A DNA stretch of 64,000 nt from an uncultured Tenacibaculum sp. (GTDB lineage: Bacteria; Bacteroidota; Bacteroidia; Flavobacteriales; Flavobacteriaceae). Both the position numbers and the translations under genes were made by a program. The notes under the pieces were generated by a model. That model saw only the letters and a list, made by a program, of their open reading frames with translations, ran no database searches and was not told where the DNA came from. The stretch lies in the NCBI RefSeq assembly GCF_947499065.1, contig NZ_CANMMT010000007.1, forward strand, positions 1 through 64,000. The letters run 5' to 3'. Positions within the stretch are counted from its first letter, which is position 1. Every line of letters begins with the position of its first letter. This document shows positions 1 through 5,093 of the stretch, one piece after another.

Positions 1-90
1 ATTATAGAAAAAGGTTCACATGAAGAACTTATCAAACTAAAAGGAAGTTATTACCATCTAGTTAAAAATCAACTTGATTTAGGTAAATAA
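1..90 (+). CDS. ABC exporter, C-terminal end only (probable peptidase-containing bacteriocin exporter)
   Basis: The window opens inside a reading frame. The visible 29 residues contain IIEKGSHEELIKLKGSYYHL and end LVKNQLDLGK. This is the usual end of an ABC ATPase domain after the H-loop (G-x-H-x-E-L-x-x-x-x-x-Y-x-x-L). In Bacteroidota, exporters with an N-terminal C39 peptidase domain commonly end this way. Directly downstream lie double-glycine peptide genes and an HlyD adaptor, so I infer that this exporter cleaves and secretes those peptides. The peptidase and membrane domains lie outside the window, so the C39 assignment cannot be verified here. Confidence 0.75.
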   Translation: MIEKGSHEELIKLKGSYYHLVKNQLDLGK

Positions 91-104
91 AGGCCTTATA
101 AAGA

Positions 105-186
105 TATTCTCTCGCGAAGAATAGACACAATCCTTGAGTGTCTTTAAAAGATCAAGGATTTAATCAATTTTATAAATTATTTAAAA
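105..186 (+). repeat. Leader element copy 1 upstream of the first peptide gene
   Basis: First of five related non-coding elements in the peptide array. It has a partly palindromic ATTCT...AGAAT hairpin, then AGACA (123-127), CCTTGA (132-137), TGTCT (139-143) and TCAAGG (152-157), followed by ATTTAATCAATTT. AGACA can pair with TGTCT and CCTTGA with TCAAGG, and the two stems interleave. It fills most of the gap between the exporter stop and the peptide start. An upstream GTG frame inside the element runs out of frame with the peptide ATG, so conservation is not protein-level. Confidence 0.75.
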
Positions 187-375
187 ATGAAAAAGTCAAT
201 TTTAAACTTAGGAAAAGCTTTACACAAAGCTGATTTAAAAAAAATTAATGGAGGAGTTGGATTTGGAGAATTTGGATGTAATTCAGATTTAGATTGTGAC
301 TCAGCTAGACTTCGTTGTTGTTCTGGTATTTGTTTGAGTTTTGATTCTCGATATGATGAGATTTGCAGTTTATAA
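187..375 (+). CDS. Double-glycine leader peptide with knottin-like six-cysteine core
   Basis: A 62-residue precursor. Residues 1-23 are the shared leader ending INGG, with Ile at -4 and Leu at -12 relative to the GG cleavage site, as C39 peptidases prefer. The position -8 residue is Asp here, where most siblings have Glu. Cleavage would release a 39-residue core. Its cysteines follow C-x5-C-x6-CC-x3-C-x10-C, which fits the inhibitor cystine knot consensus. There is no cysteine in the leader. I infer a secreted, disulfide-bonded bacteriocin or toxin. Target and activity are unknown. No modification enzyme lies nearby, so an unmodified class II-type peptide is the simplest reading. The ATG follows leader element copy 1, with an A-rich stretch instead of a Shine-Dalgarno sequence. 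Confidence 0.8.
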   Translation: MKKSILNLGKALHKADLKKINGGVGFGEFGCNSDLDCDSARLRCCSGICLSFDSRYDEICSL

Positions 376-391
376 AAGTTACGTTTTATAA
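370..391 (+). terminator. AT-only hairpin after the knottin-like gene
   Basis: TTATAAAA and TTTTATAA form a perfect 8-bp stem around a 6-nt loop, overlapping the stop codon. It is made only of A-T pairs and has no clear U-tract, so at most it is a weak terminator or 3'-end stabiliser. Confidence 0.3.
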
Positions 392-423
392 GCTATTTAT
401 TATCAAATGAGTTTGTACAATTC

Positions 424-495
424 ATTATAGTAACTATAATTATTCCTTGAGTGTCTTGAAAAGTTCAAGGATTTAATCAATTCATATTTTTTAAA
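424..495 (+). repeat. Leader element copy 2 (divergent 5' half)
   Basis: CCTTGA (445-450), TGTCT (452-456) and TCAAGG (465-470) are retained, as is ATTTAATCAATT. The AGACA box and the upstream hairpin are missing. In their place is an unrelated perfect palindrome, ATTATAGTAACTATAAT (424-440). The CCTTGA/TCAAGG stem is therefore the invariant part. The upstream GTG frame stops after two codons. Confidence 0.65.
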
Positions 496-705
496 ATGAA
501 AAAGAAACTTTTAAAAGTAGGAGCAATTCTAGAAAAAACTGAACAACAATTAATTAAAGGTGGTAGTAACAATTGCGATTATTATGCTAGGATAAACCTT
601 TGTTTTGCTGATAACGATCCATATTGTAAGTCATGTAGTCAAATAGGTAATTATCCAGGAGCTGCATCTTGTGTTAATTTGGATAACGGTTGTTTTGAAT
701 TTTAG
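496..705 (+). CDS. Double-glycine leader peptide, six-cysteine core (group B)
   Basis: A 69-residue precursor. The leader is a diverged sibling (MKKKLLKVGAILEKTEQQ, then LIKGG) with Glu at -8 and Ile at -4. The core has six cysteines spaced C-x8-C-x7-C-x2-C-x11-C-x6-C. It is clearly paralogous to the core of the gene at 1916: both begin N/P-C-D-Y-Y and share Y-P-G-A before the fifth cysteine. Probably a secreted disulfide-bonded peptide. It is preceded by leader element copy 2. No function can be assigned beyond the likely bacteriocin or toxin class. Confidence 0.75.
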   Translation: MKKKLLKVGAILEKTEQQLIKGGSNNCDYYARINLCFADNDPYCKSCSQIGNYPGAASCVNLDNGCFEF

Positions 706-709
706 AATT

Positions 710-792
710 AATATTCTTTCACAAAGAATAGACATAAGCCTTGAGTGTCTATAAATAGTCAAGGATTTAATCAATTTATAAACTATTTGAAA
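710..792 (+). repeat. Leader element copy 3
   Basis: Has the best 5' hairpin of the family (ATTCTTT, cac loop, AAAGAAT), then AGACA (730-734), CCTTGA (739-744), TGTCT (746-750) and TCAAGG (759-764). The first stem extends here to six pairs (TAGACA with TGTCTA). An in-frame GTG at 745 could add a 16-residue N-terminal extension to the next peptide. That frame is broken in copies 1 and 2 and not shared by copy 4, so it looks accidental. Confidence 0.75.
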
Positions 793-999
793 ATGAAAAA
801 ATCAATTTTAAATATAGGTAAGGCTTTAGATAAAGTAGAGCAAAAGGAAATTAAAGGAGGTTTCATACCTACTCTATACCAATTCTGTTGTACTAGAACA
901 CAAGGTTTCTGGATTAGTCAATATCCTTTTATAGGAAATGATCCTTTTTATACTTGTACAGGAGATGTATGCTCTGGTGGTAATGAGCTTCCATGGTAA
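793..999 (+). CDS. Double-glycine leader peptide, four-cysteine core
   Basis: A 68-residue precursor starting at the ATG that opens the conserved leader (MKKSILNIGKALDKVEQ, then KEIKGG). A longer in-frame GTG start at 745 lies within the non-coding repeat and is rejected. The core is aromatic-rich with a vicinal cysteine pair (F-C-C-T) and two later cysteines (C-T-G-D-V-C). No close paralogue is seen in the window. The next precursor starts one base after this stop, so the pair is almost certainly cotranscribed. Confidence 0.75.
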   Translation: MKKSILNIGKALDKVEQKEIKGGFIPTLYQFCCTRTQGFWISQYPFIGNDPFYTCTGDVCSGGNELPW

Positions 1000-1000
1000 A

Positions 1001-1168
1001 ATGAAAAACTCAATTTTAAAATTAGGTAAATCTTTAGCTAAAAAAGAGCTTAAAAGAATTAAAGGAAGTGAAGGTACACGATGTATTGAATGGTGCAGCG
1101 ATGGTACGTGTAATTGCTGGTCTAATTTTGACTTCTGTACTTCTGATACCGATCCCTGTCCATTTTAA
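1001..1168 (+). CDS. Double-glycine-type peptide with Gly-Ser cleavage site, six-cysteine core
   Basis: A 55-residue precursor beginning MKNSILKLGKSLAKKELK. The leader ends KGS rather than GG, the only such variant among the intact leaders. The core contains C-I-E-W-C, C-N-C and two further cysteines, six in all. The C-x-E-W-C motif is shared with the gene at 1472. The start is the ATG one base after the previous stop. In-frame codons upstream belong to the preceding gene in another frame. Whether the exporter still cleaves after Gly-Ser is open. Confidence 0.7.
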   Translation: MKNSILKLGKSLAKKELKRIKGSEGTRCIEWCSDGTCNCWSNFDFCTSDTDPCPF

Positions 1169-1199
1169 ATAAAAAAAACAATTTTTAAAACATAAAATA

Positions 1200-1370
1200 A
1201 TGAAAAATTCAATTTTAAATCTAGGAAAAATATTAAATAAAGACGAACAAAAAAAAGTAAACGGAGGAGTTAATTGTTTTGATTGTCAAAGTTACTGTAT
1301 AGCAAATAGTGGAGGCGACCGAACGGTGTACGGTGTGTGTATAGGAGAATGTATTGCTCAATATTGTTAA
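1200..1370 (+). CDS. Double-glycine leader peptide, six-cysteine core (56 residues)
   Basis: A 56-residue precursor. It begins MKNSILNLGKILNKDEQ and its leader ends KKVNGG. The core is about 33 residues with six cysteines in pattern C-x2-C-x3-C-x13-C-x3-C-x4-C and ends in cysteine. It follows the previous gene after 31 nt without a leader element, so it probably shares its transcript. It is easily missed because of its length, but the leader match makes it secure. Its mature form and target are unknown. Confidence 0.75.
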   Translation: MKNSILNLGKILNKDEQKKVNGGVNCFDCQSYCIANSGGDRTVYGVCIGECIAQYC

Positions 1371-1391
1371 ATTAATTAATAAGATTTAAAA

Positions 1392-1471
1392 AAAATCTCT
1401 CGTGGATAATAGACACAACCCTTGAGTGTCTTTAAATGATCAAGGATTTAATCAATTTAATTTTTTTTAAA
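1392..1471 (+). repeat. Leader element copy 4
   Basis: Contains AGACA (1411-1415), CCTTGA (1420-1425), TGTCT (1427-1431) and TCAAGG (1440-1445), then ATTTAATCAATTTAA. The 5' hairpin is degenerate (ATCTCTCGTGGATAAT). It separates two adjacent peptide genes, so it could start or process a new transcript segment. Confidence 0.75.
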
Positions 1472-1708
1472 ATGAAAAAATCAATTTTAAATGTTGGTAA
1501 GGCTTTAAATAAAGCTGAACAAAAGTCTATTAATGGAGGACAACAATTTTATGGGCCATGTTTTGAATGGTGTGCCGATCCTTATTTACAGCAAATTTTT
1601 TGGAAACCATTAAACTGTAACTGTAATACAGGTGGAAGTGGAGGAAACTCAGGTGGAGGAACCCCAGGTGGAGGAAATCCAGGTGGAGGCCCAGTTGATC
1701 CAGTATAA
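1472..1708 (+). CDS. Double-glycine leader peptide with four cysteines and a Gly/Pro-rich tail
   Basis: A 78-residue precursor. The canonical leader ends SINGG at residue 23. The core starts with C-F-E-W-C, later has C-N-C, and then runs into a low-complexity tail built of GGG-x-P units encoded by a 15-nt tandem repeat. Four cysteines in total. The C-x-E-W-C motif makes it a relative of the gene at 1001. The tail may be a flexible or secreted-surface extension. The start was placed at the leader ATG. An in-frame ATG at 1436 lies inside leader element copy 4 and is rejected. Confidence 0.75.
   Translation: MKKSILNVGKALNKAEQKSINGGQQFYGPCFEWCADPYLQQIFWKPLNCNCNTGGSGGNSGGGTPGGGNPGGGPVDPV
1630..1694 (+). 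repeat. 15-nt tandem repeat coding the Gly/Pro tail
   Basis: Near-identical units of the form CAGGTGGAGGAAnnC repeat with a 15-nt period, most clearly at 1650, 1665 and 1680, after a degenerate first unit. The period preserves frame, so slippage would lengthen or shorten the tail by five residues per unit. Confidence 0.75.
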
Positions 1709-1724
1709 GAATCATTAATAAAAA

Positions 1725-1787
1725 ATGAAAAACTGAATTTTAAACCTTGAAAAAGTTCTAAATATAAAAGAACAAAAAGAAGGTTGA
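1725..1787 (+). pseudogene. Decayed double-glycine leader gene
   Basis: Reads MKN, stop, ILNLEKVLNIKEQKEG, stop. The stop at codon 4 sits where the intact leaders have Ser. The match to the shared leader continues through the E-Q, but there is no GG site and no recognisable cysteine core. The following 120 bases contain nothing convincing except a small ACTCTT/AAGAGT hairpin at 1887-1901. Confidence 0.7.
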
Positions 1788-1915
1788 TTTTGGTTTTAGT
1801 ACGTTGGAAGAAATTCTCACACTACCAACTGTTAGTATCCTTTATATTATTTTAAGGGAAACTATCTTTTATGAAAAATAACTAACACTCTTAGAAAGAG
1901 TATAAAAATTAAATT

Positions 1916-2131
1916 ATGAAAAAATCAATTTTAAATTTAGGAAAAGCTTTAAATAAAGCAGAACAAAAAAAAGTAAACGGAGGGTCTCCTTGCGATTATT
2001 ATATAAATCATGGATTATGTTTTGGTCCAGTTCCAGGATGTTTACCTTGTGGACAAATGAGCGCATATCCAGGAGCAAGTAGGTGTGTATTAGTACATGC
2101 TTCTTGTATGGAAGGAAATGAGTTGAATTAA
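1916..2131 (+). CDS. Double-glycine leader peptide, six-cysteine core (group B)
   Basis: A 71-residue precursor with the canonical leader ending KKVNGG. The core has six cysteines spaced C-x8-C-x6-C-x2-C-x11-C-x6-C. It matches the gene at 496 over its whole length, and shares V-L-V-H-A-S/N-C near its end with the gene at 3592. There is no leader element copy upstream, only a short ACTCTT-AGA-AAGAGT hairpin at 1887-1901. Two further hairpins follow the stop, before the adaptor gene. Confidence 0.8.
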   Translation: MKKSILNLGKALNKAEQKKVNGGSPCDYYINHGLCFGPVPGCLPCGQMSAYPGASRCVLVHASCMEGNELN

Positions 2132-2143
2132 AAAACTTAAATA

Positions 2144-2197
2144 ATAAGGATGAATTGTTTTATCCTTATAAGGGAAGTAACTAATTACTTCCCTTAT
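2144..2197 (+). terminator. Tandem hairpins between a peptide gene and the HlyD gene
   Basis: Two stems meet head to tail. ATAAGGAT/ATCCTTAT is 8 bp with a 10-nt loop. ATAAGGGAAGTAA pairs perfectly with its complement (13 bp, loop CTAA) at 2168-2197. The stems share ATAAGG-type ends, so they may compete. The second is followed only by TTAATC, so termination is probably partial. It could set the peptide-to-adaptor expression ratio. Confidence 0.55.
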
Positions 2198-2220
2198 TTA
2201 ATCAAACCTAATAATAAAAT

Positions 2221-3510
2221 ATGCCAAGAGAAATAGAAGATATAGAAATACGTAGTGAAGAAGTACAAGAAATACTAAGCCAAGTACCCAATTGGATGAT
2301 TCGTTGGGGAAACACTTTGTTTTTAGTATTAATTCTTATGCTTTTATTTATCTCATGGTTTGTAAAATATCCTGATGTAATTACTTCAGAAGTAATGGTA
2401 ACTACATCATTTCCTCCTGAAAAAATATATGCTAAATCAGCAGGTCAATTTGAAGTGTTTTTAGCTAGTGAAGAAAAAAATGTAACAAAAAATGAGATTC
2501 TAGCTGTCATAGAAAACAGCGCTTCTTACAAAGATGTTTTACTATTAAAAAGTATTGTAGATACTATAAACATAAATAAAAACGCTTTTTCTTTCCCTAT
2601 AGAGAAATTACCTCCTTTACTATTAGGAGATATAACGGTTAGTTTTTCTCAATTCCAAAATGATTATACTGAATATCAGTTAAATGAAAAGTTAACACCT
2701 CTTAAATCTGAAAGTTTTGCCAATAGAATGTCGCTTATAGAAGCCAAAGGCAGATTAGAAATTTTAATTTCTCAAAAAGAAATTAATAAAAAAGAACTAC
2801 AATTTAAAAAGAAAGACCTTGAACGAAGTGAAAACTTATTTTCTCAAGGAGTTATTTCAGCTAAAGAAAAAGAGCAAAAAGAAGTGGATTATTTACAATC
2901 TGAAAGAGCTTATAAAGGTTTAGAAAATTCAATATCACAAATTAGAGAGTTAATCAATAATTCTAATAGAAATATAGAAGGTACTTCTATAAAGAAAACA
3001 CAAAATGATATTCGTTTTAAAAATAAAGCTATTCAATCATTCTTACACTTAAAAAAAGCAATAAGAGATTGGGAAAAGCAATATGCATTAACTTCTTCTA
3101 TCAATGGTAAAGTATCTTTTTTGTCTTTTTGGAATAAAAATCAGACTGTAAAAACAGGAGAGTTAATTTTTATTGTAATTCCTACCGAAGGAAATTCGTT
3201 TATAGGAAAGATAAAAGCTCCTGCAGCAAATTCAGGAAAAATAAAGAAAGGTCAAAAAGTTCAAATCAAACTATTAAATTACCCATCGGATGAGTTTGGT
3301 GAGTTAAATGGAACTGTCAAATCAATATCTCCGATTCCTGATGAAGAAGGAAACTATTTAATAGATGTAAACTTGCCTCAAGACTTAAAAACAACTTATG
3401 ACAAAAAAATAGCTTTCAAACAGGAAATGAAAGGAACTGCAAATATTGTAACTGAAGATTTACGTTTGATAGAGCGTTTTTTCTATCAACTTAGAAATAT
3501 TGTCAAGTAA
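2221..3510 (+). CDS. HlyD-family secretion adaptor (membrane fusion protein)
   Basis: A 429-residue periplasmic adaptor that would link the inner-membrane ABC exporter to an outer-membrane channel for peptide export. After a short cytoplasmic tail there is one membrane anchor (about residues 32-48). Next come a biotinyl-lipoyl-like region (about 70-100 and again about 290-320), a long charged coiled coil (about 165-280), and a C-terminal beta domain. The length is normal for the family. It is embedded in the peptide array, with precursors on both sides, downstream of the exporter end at the window start. No outer-membrane TolC-like partner is seen in the window. Confidence 0.9.
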   Translation: MPREIEDIEIRSEEVQEILSQVPNWMIRWGNTLFLVLILMLLFISWFVKYPDVITSEVMVTTSFPPEKIYAKSAGQFEVFLASEEKNVTKNEILAVIENSASYKDVLLLKSIVDTININKNAFSFPIEKLPPLLLGDITVSFSQFQNDYTEYQLNEKLTPLKSESFANRMSLIEAKGRLEILISQKEINKKELQFKKKDLERSENLFSQGVISAKEKEQKEVDYLQSERAYKGLENSISQIRELINNSNRNIEGTSIKKTQNDIRFKNKAIQSFLHLKKAIRDWEKQYALTSSINGKVSFLSFWNKNQTVKTGELIFIVIPTEGNSFIGKIKAPAANSGKIKKGQKVQIKLLNYPSDEFGELNGTVKSISPIPDEEGNYLIDVNLPQDLKTTYDKKIAFKQEMKGTANIVTEDLRLIERFFYQLRNIVK

Positions 3511-3591
3511 AAATATTCTTTCGCGAAGAATAGACATAACCCTTGAGTGTCTTTAAATGATCAAGGATTTAATCAATTTAAATTACTTAAA
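3511..3591 (+). repeat. Leader element copy 5
   Basis: Begins immediately after the HlyD stop. It carries a TTCGCGAA palindrome within ATTCTTTCGCGAAGAAT, then AGACA (3532-3536), CCTTGA (3541-3546), TGTCT (3548-3552) and TCAAGG (3561-3566). It is nearly identical to copies 1 and 4 from AGACA onward. An in-frame GTG at 3547 gives an extension similar to the one in copy 3, but it is not shared by copies 1, 2 and 4. Confidence 0.75.
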
Positions 3592-3792
3592 ATGAAAAAA
3601 TCAATTTTAAATTTAGGAAAAGCTTTAAATAAAGTAGAGCAAAAATCAATTAATGGAGGAGGTCCAAGTTGTCCAGGTCCTATTTGTTATGGGATAGCAG
3701 GATTTGGATGTGGTACTTGTGAAGATTACCATGCGTTACCATTTGAGTGTAAATCAAGAGTGTTAGTGCATGCTAATTGTTTTGGTAAATAA
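3592..3792 (+). CDS. Double-glycine leader peptide, six-cysteine core (group B-like)
   Basis: A 66-residue precursor. The canonical leader ends SINGG. The core has six cysteines spaced C-x4-C-x7-C-x2-C-x9-C-x9-C and ends V-L-V-H-A-N-C-F-G-K. It shares the C-x2-C pair and the V-L-V-H-A segment with the gene at 1916, but the middle has diverged. The start is the leader ATG. The in-frame upstream GTG inside leader element copy 5 is rejected. It is the first gene of the second peptide cluster, after the adaptor. Confidence 0.8.
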   Translation: MKKSILNLGKALNKVEQKSINGGGPSCPGPICYGIAGFGCGTCEDYHALPFECKSRVLVHANCFGK

Positions 3793-3815
3793 TTAAAATC
3801 TTAAATTTATATAAA

Positions 3816-4022
3816 ATGAAAAAATCAATTTTAGATTTAGGAAAAGCTCTAAAGAAAGCTGAGCAAAGAACAATTAACGGAGGTTTTGAAGGAGAGGAAG
3901 ATAATGGTCCAAATGGGCAGGGATGTTATAAATATCGAACGACTGCTGTAAATTGTATAAGTCCATGGATTTATGCTCCAGGATGTGGATGGGTTTGTAT
4001 GGTTGCACCGGAAGGACCATAA
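3816..4022 (+). CDS. Double-glycine leader peptide, four-cysteine core (group C)
   Basis: A 68-residue precursor. The leader begins MKKSILDLGKALKKAEQ and ends TINGG. The core starts acidic (E-G-E-E-D) and then contains G-P-N-x-x-G-C-Y, C-I-S-P-W and P-G-C-G-x-x-C. These motifs and their spacing recur in the gene at 4368, so the two are recent paralogues that differ mainly in charge and in their ends. It lies 23 nt after the previous gene and is probably on the same transcript. Likely secreted and disulfide-bonded; target unknown. Confidence 0.8.
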   Translation: MKKSILDLGKALKKAEQRTINGGFEGEEDNGPNGQGCYKYRTTAVNCISPWIYAPGCGWVCMVAPEGP

Positions 4023-4112
4023 AATAATTTTATTAGTATTATAATGACAGTATTTATAAAACTGTTCTTATATCCTACAAATTTTATTAAATCTAAAAAC
4101 ATTAATGTAGAG

Positions 4113-4352
4113 ATGAAAAAATCAATTTTAAATTTAGGACAAGCTTTAAATAAAGCAGAACAAAAATCAATTGCAGGAGGAGGAATTAACTTCATAGGAA
4201 GTAGTTGTTATACATCTATGAGTAGATGTAATAGTGCTATGGCTGCAGCTATATCTCATGGAGCAGATCCAGCTCAAACAAGATGTGAACCATGTATTTT
4301 ACATTGGGGAGCTTCAGGATTTGAGGTAAGAATTTACGGTACATTATTTTAA
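4113..4352 (+). CDS. Double-glycine leader peptide, four-cysteine core, alanine-rich
   Basis: A 79-residue precursor. The leader (MKKSILNLGQALNKAEQ, then KSIAGG) departs slightly from the norm, with Ala before the GG. The core is the longest in the array at about 56 residues, with Cys pairs near each end (C-Y-T-S-M-S-R-C and C-E-P-C) around an alanine-rich stretch that could be helical. The start was set at the leader ATG. An in-frame upstream ATG at 4044 would add an unrelated hydrophobic extension and is rejected. Confidence 0.75.
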   Translation: MKKSILNLGQALNKAEQKSIAGGGINFIGSSCYTSMSRCNSAMAAAISHGADPAQTRCEPCILHWGASGFEVRIYGTLF

Positions 4353-4367
4353 AAATATAATTAAGTT

Positions 4368-4577
4368 ATGAAGAAATCAATTTTAAATTTAGGAAAGACT
4401 TTGAATAAATCAGAGCAAAAAACTATTAAAGGAGGAGAAGCTCCTGGAGAAGGTAATAATGAAGGGCCAAATAGCAGAGGTTGTTATGAACAGCCTGTTG
4501 CAGATGTTGATTGTATAAGTCCTTGGGTGTACTTTCCAGGATGCGGTTTTCAATGTAAAATCCGTCCAACATTTTAA
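4368..4577 (+). CDS. Double-glycine leader peptide, four-cysteine core (group C)
   Basis: A 69-residue precursor. The leader begins MKKSILNLGKTLNKSEQ and ends TIKGG. The core has the same framework as the gene at 3816: G-P-N-x-x-G-C-Y, V-x-C-I-S-P-W-x-Y and P-G-C-G-x-x-C. The leader and cysteine framework are conserved while intervening residues differ, as expected for diversifying toxin paralogues. It begins 15 nt after the previous stop. Confidence 0.8.
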   Translation: MKKSILNLGKTLNKSEQKTIKGGEAPGEGNNEGPNSRGCYEQPVADVDCISPWVYFPGCGFQCKIRPTF

Positions 4578-4594
4578 CAATTAAAACGTTAAAA

Positions 4595-4673
4595 ATGATA
4601 ACCTCAATTGTAAATTTAGCAAAGATGTTAAAAAACATCTGAACAAATAGCTAATTATACCTGCGAAGCATAA
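4595..4673 (+). pseudogene. Frameshifted double-glycine leader relic
   Basis: Starts MITSIVNLAKMLK. A frameshift in the A-run at about 4630-4635 moves the continuation (T-S-E-Q-I-A-N) to another frame, ending at TAA 4671. The original frame stops at 4640. The match to the shared leader through the E-Q is clear. The GG site and core are lost. The following 115 bases show no further gene. Confidence 0.65.
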
Positions 4674-4790
4674 ATTTGTTAAACTCACTAGTATTCTAAT
4701 ACAAGATAATGATGTGTTACCCACAATTGGAACTATGTTTCAGAGATAGTTATTCGGGGTGTCATTCAATTGTTTTATAAATTTTATAAT

Positions 4791-4991
4791 ATGAAAAATC
4801 AGATTTTAAGTTTGGGTAAAATTCTAAAAAAGCCTGAACAAAAATTAGTGTTAGGAGGTGATAAAGAACAACTTCCAATATGCAAATGTAATGGTGTAGG
4901 ACAAATAATAAATCAACCTTGTGAAGGTTATGGCCCAGGTTGTGGTGTTATTGATATTGATGTTTGTTCAGTATTTCCATCACTTTGCTAA
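4791..4991 (+). CDS. Double-glycine leader peptide, six-cysteine core
   Basis: A 66-residue precursor with a more diverged leader (MKNQILSLGKILKKPEQ, then KLVLGG), still Glu at -8 and Val at -4. The core has C-K-C, then single cysteines before E-G-Y, G-V and S-V, and ends in cysteine, six in all. It is the last member of the array. A strong bidirectional terminator about 50 nt downstream separates it from the oppositely oriented dsbD. No leader element precedes it, only roughly 115 bases after a decayed leader. Confidence 0.7.
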   Translation: MKNQILSLGKILKKPEQKLVLGGDKEQLPICKCNGVGQIINQPCEGYGPGCGVIDIDVCSVFPSLC

Positions 4992-5038
4992 AAGTTATGA
5001 TTGACACCAATTAATATAATTATATATTATATAATTAA

Positions 5039-5070
5039 AAAAGCCTCTTAATTTTAATTAAGAGGCTTTT
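5039..5070. terminator. Bidirectional terminator between peptide array and dsbD
   Basis: AAAAGCCTCTTAATT pairs with AATTAAGAGGCTTTT around a minimal loop, with A-runs on the left and T-runs on the right. It lies between convergent genes and can serve both. Confidence 0.85.
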
Positions 5071-5093
5071 GTTTATTATTTAGTAACTTATAA

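Noticed and set aside
745..792. In-frame GTG giving a 16-residue extension to the peptide at 793 (similar at 3547)
   Set aside because: It lies in the repeat element. The frame is broken in copies 1 and 2 and differs in copy 4, so it is not a conserved coding extension.
1436..1471. Upstream in-frame ATG for the peptide at 1472
   Set aside because: Falls within the leader element and would hide the conserved leader start. The leader ATG is far better supported.
1530..1715. Open frame on the minus strand over the Gly/Pro repeat
   Set aside because: Low-complexity shadow of the tandem repeat. The plus-strand leader and cysteines explain the DNA.
4044..4112. Upstream in-frame ATG adding a hydrophobic extension to the peptide at 4113
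   Set aside because: No sibling has such an extension. The leader begins exactly at the later ATG.
4674..4790. Stretch after the second leader relic examined for another peptide or RNA gene
   Set aside because: No leader, cysteine core or tRNA-like fold could be found.
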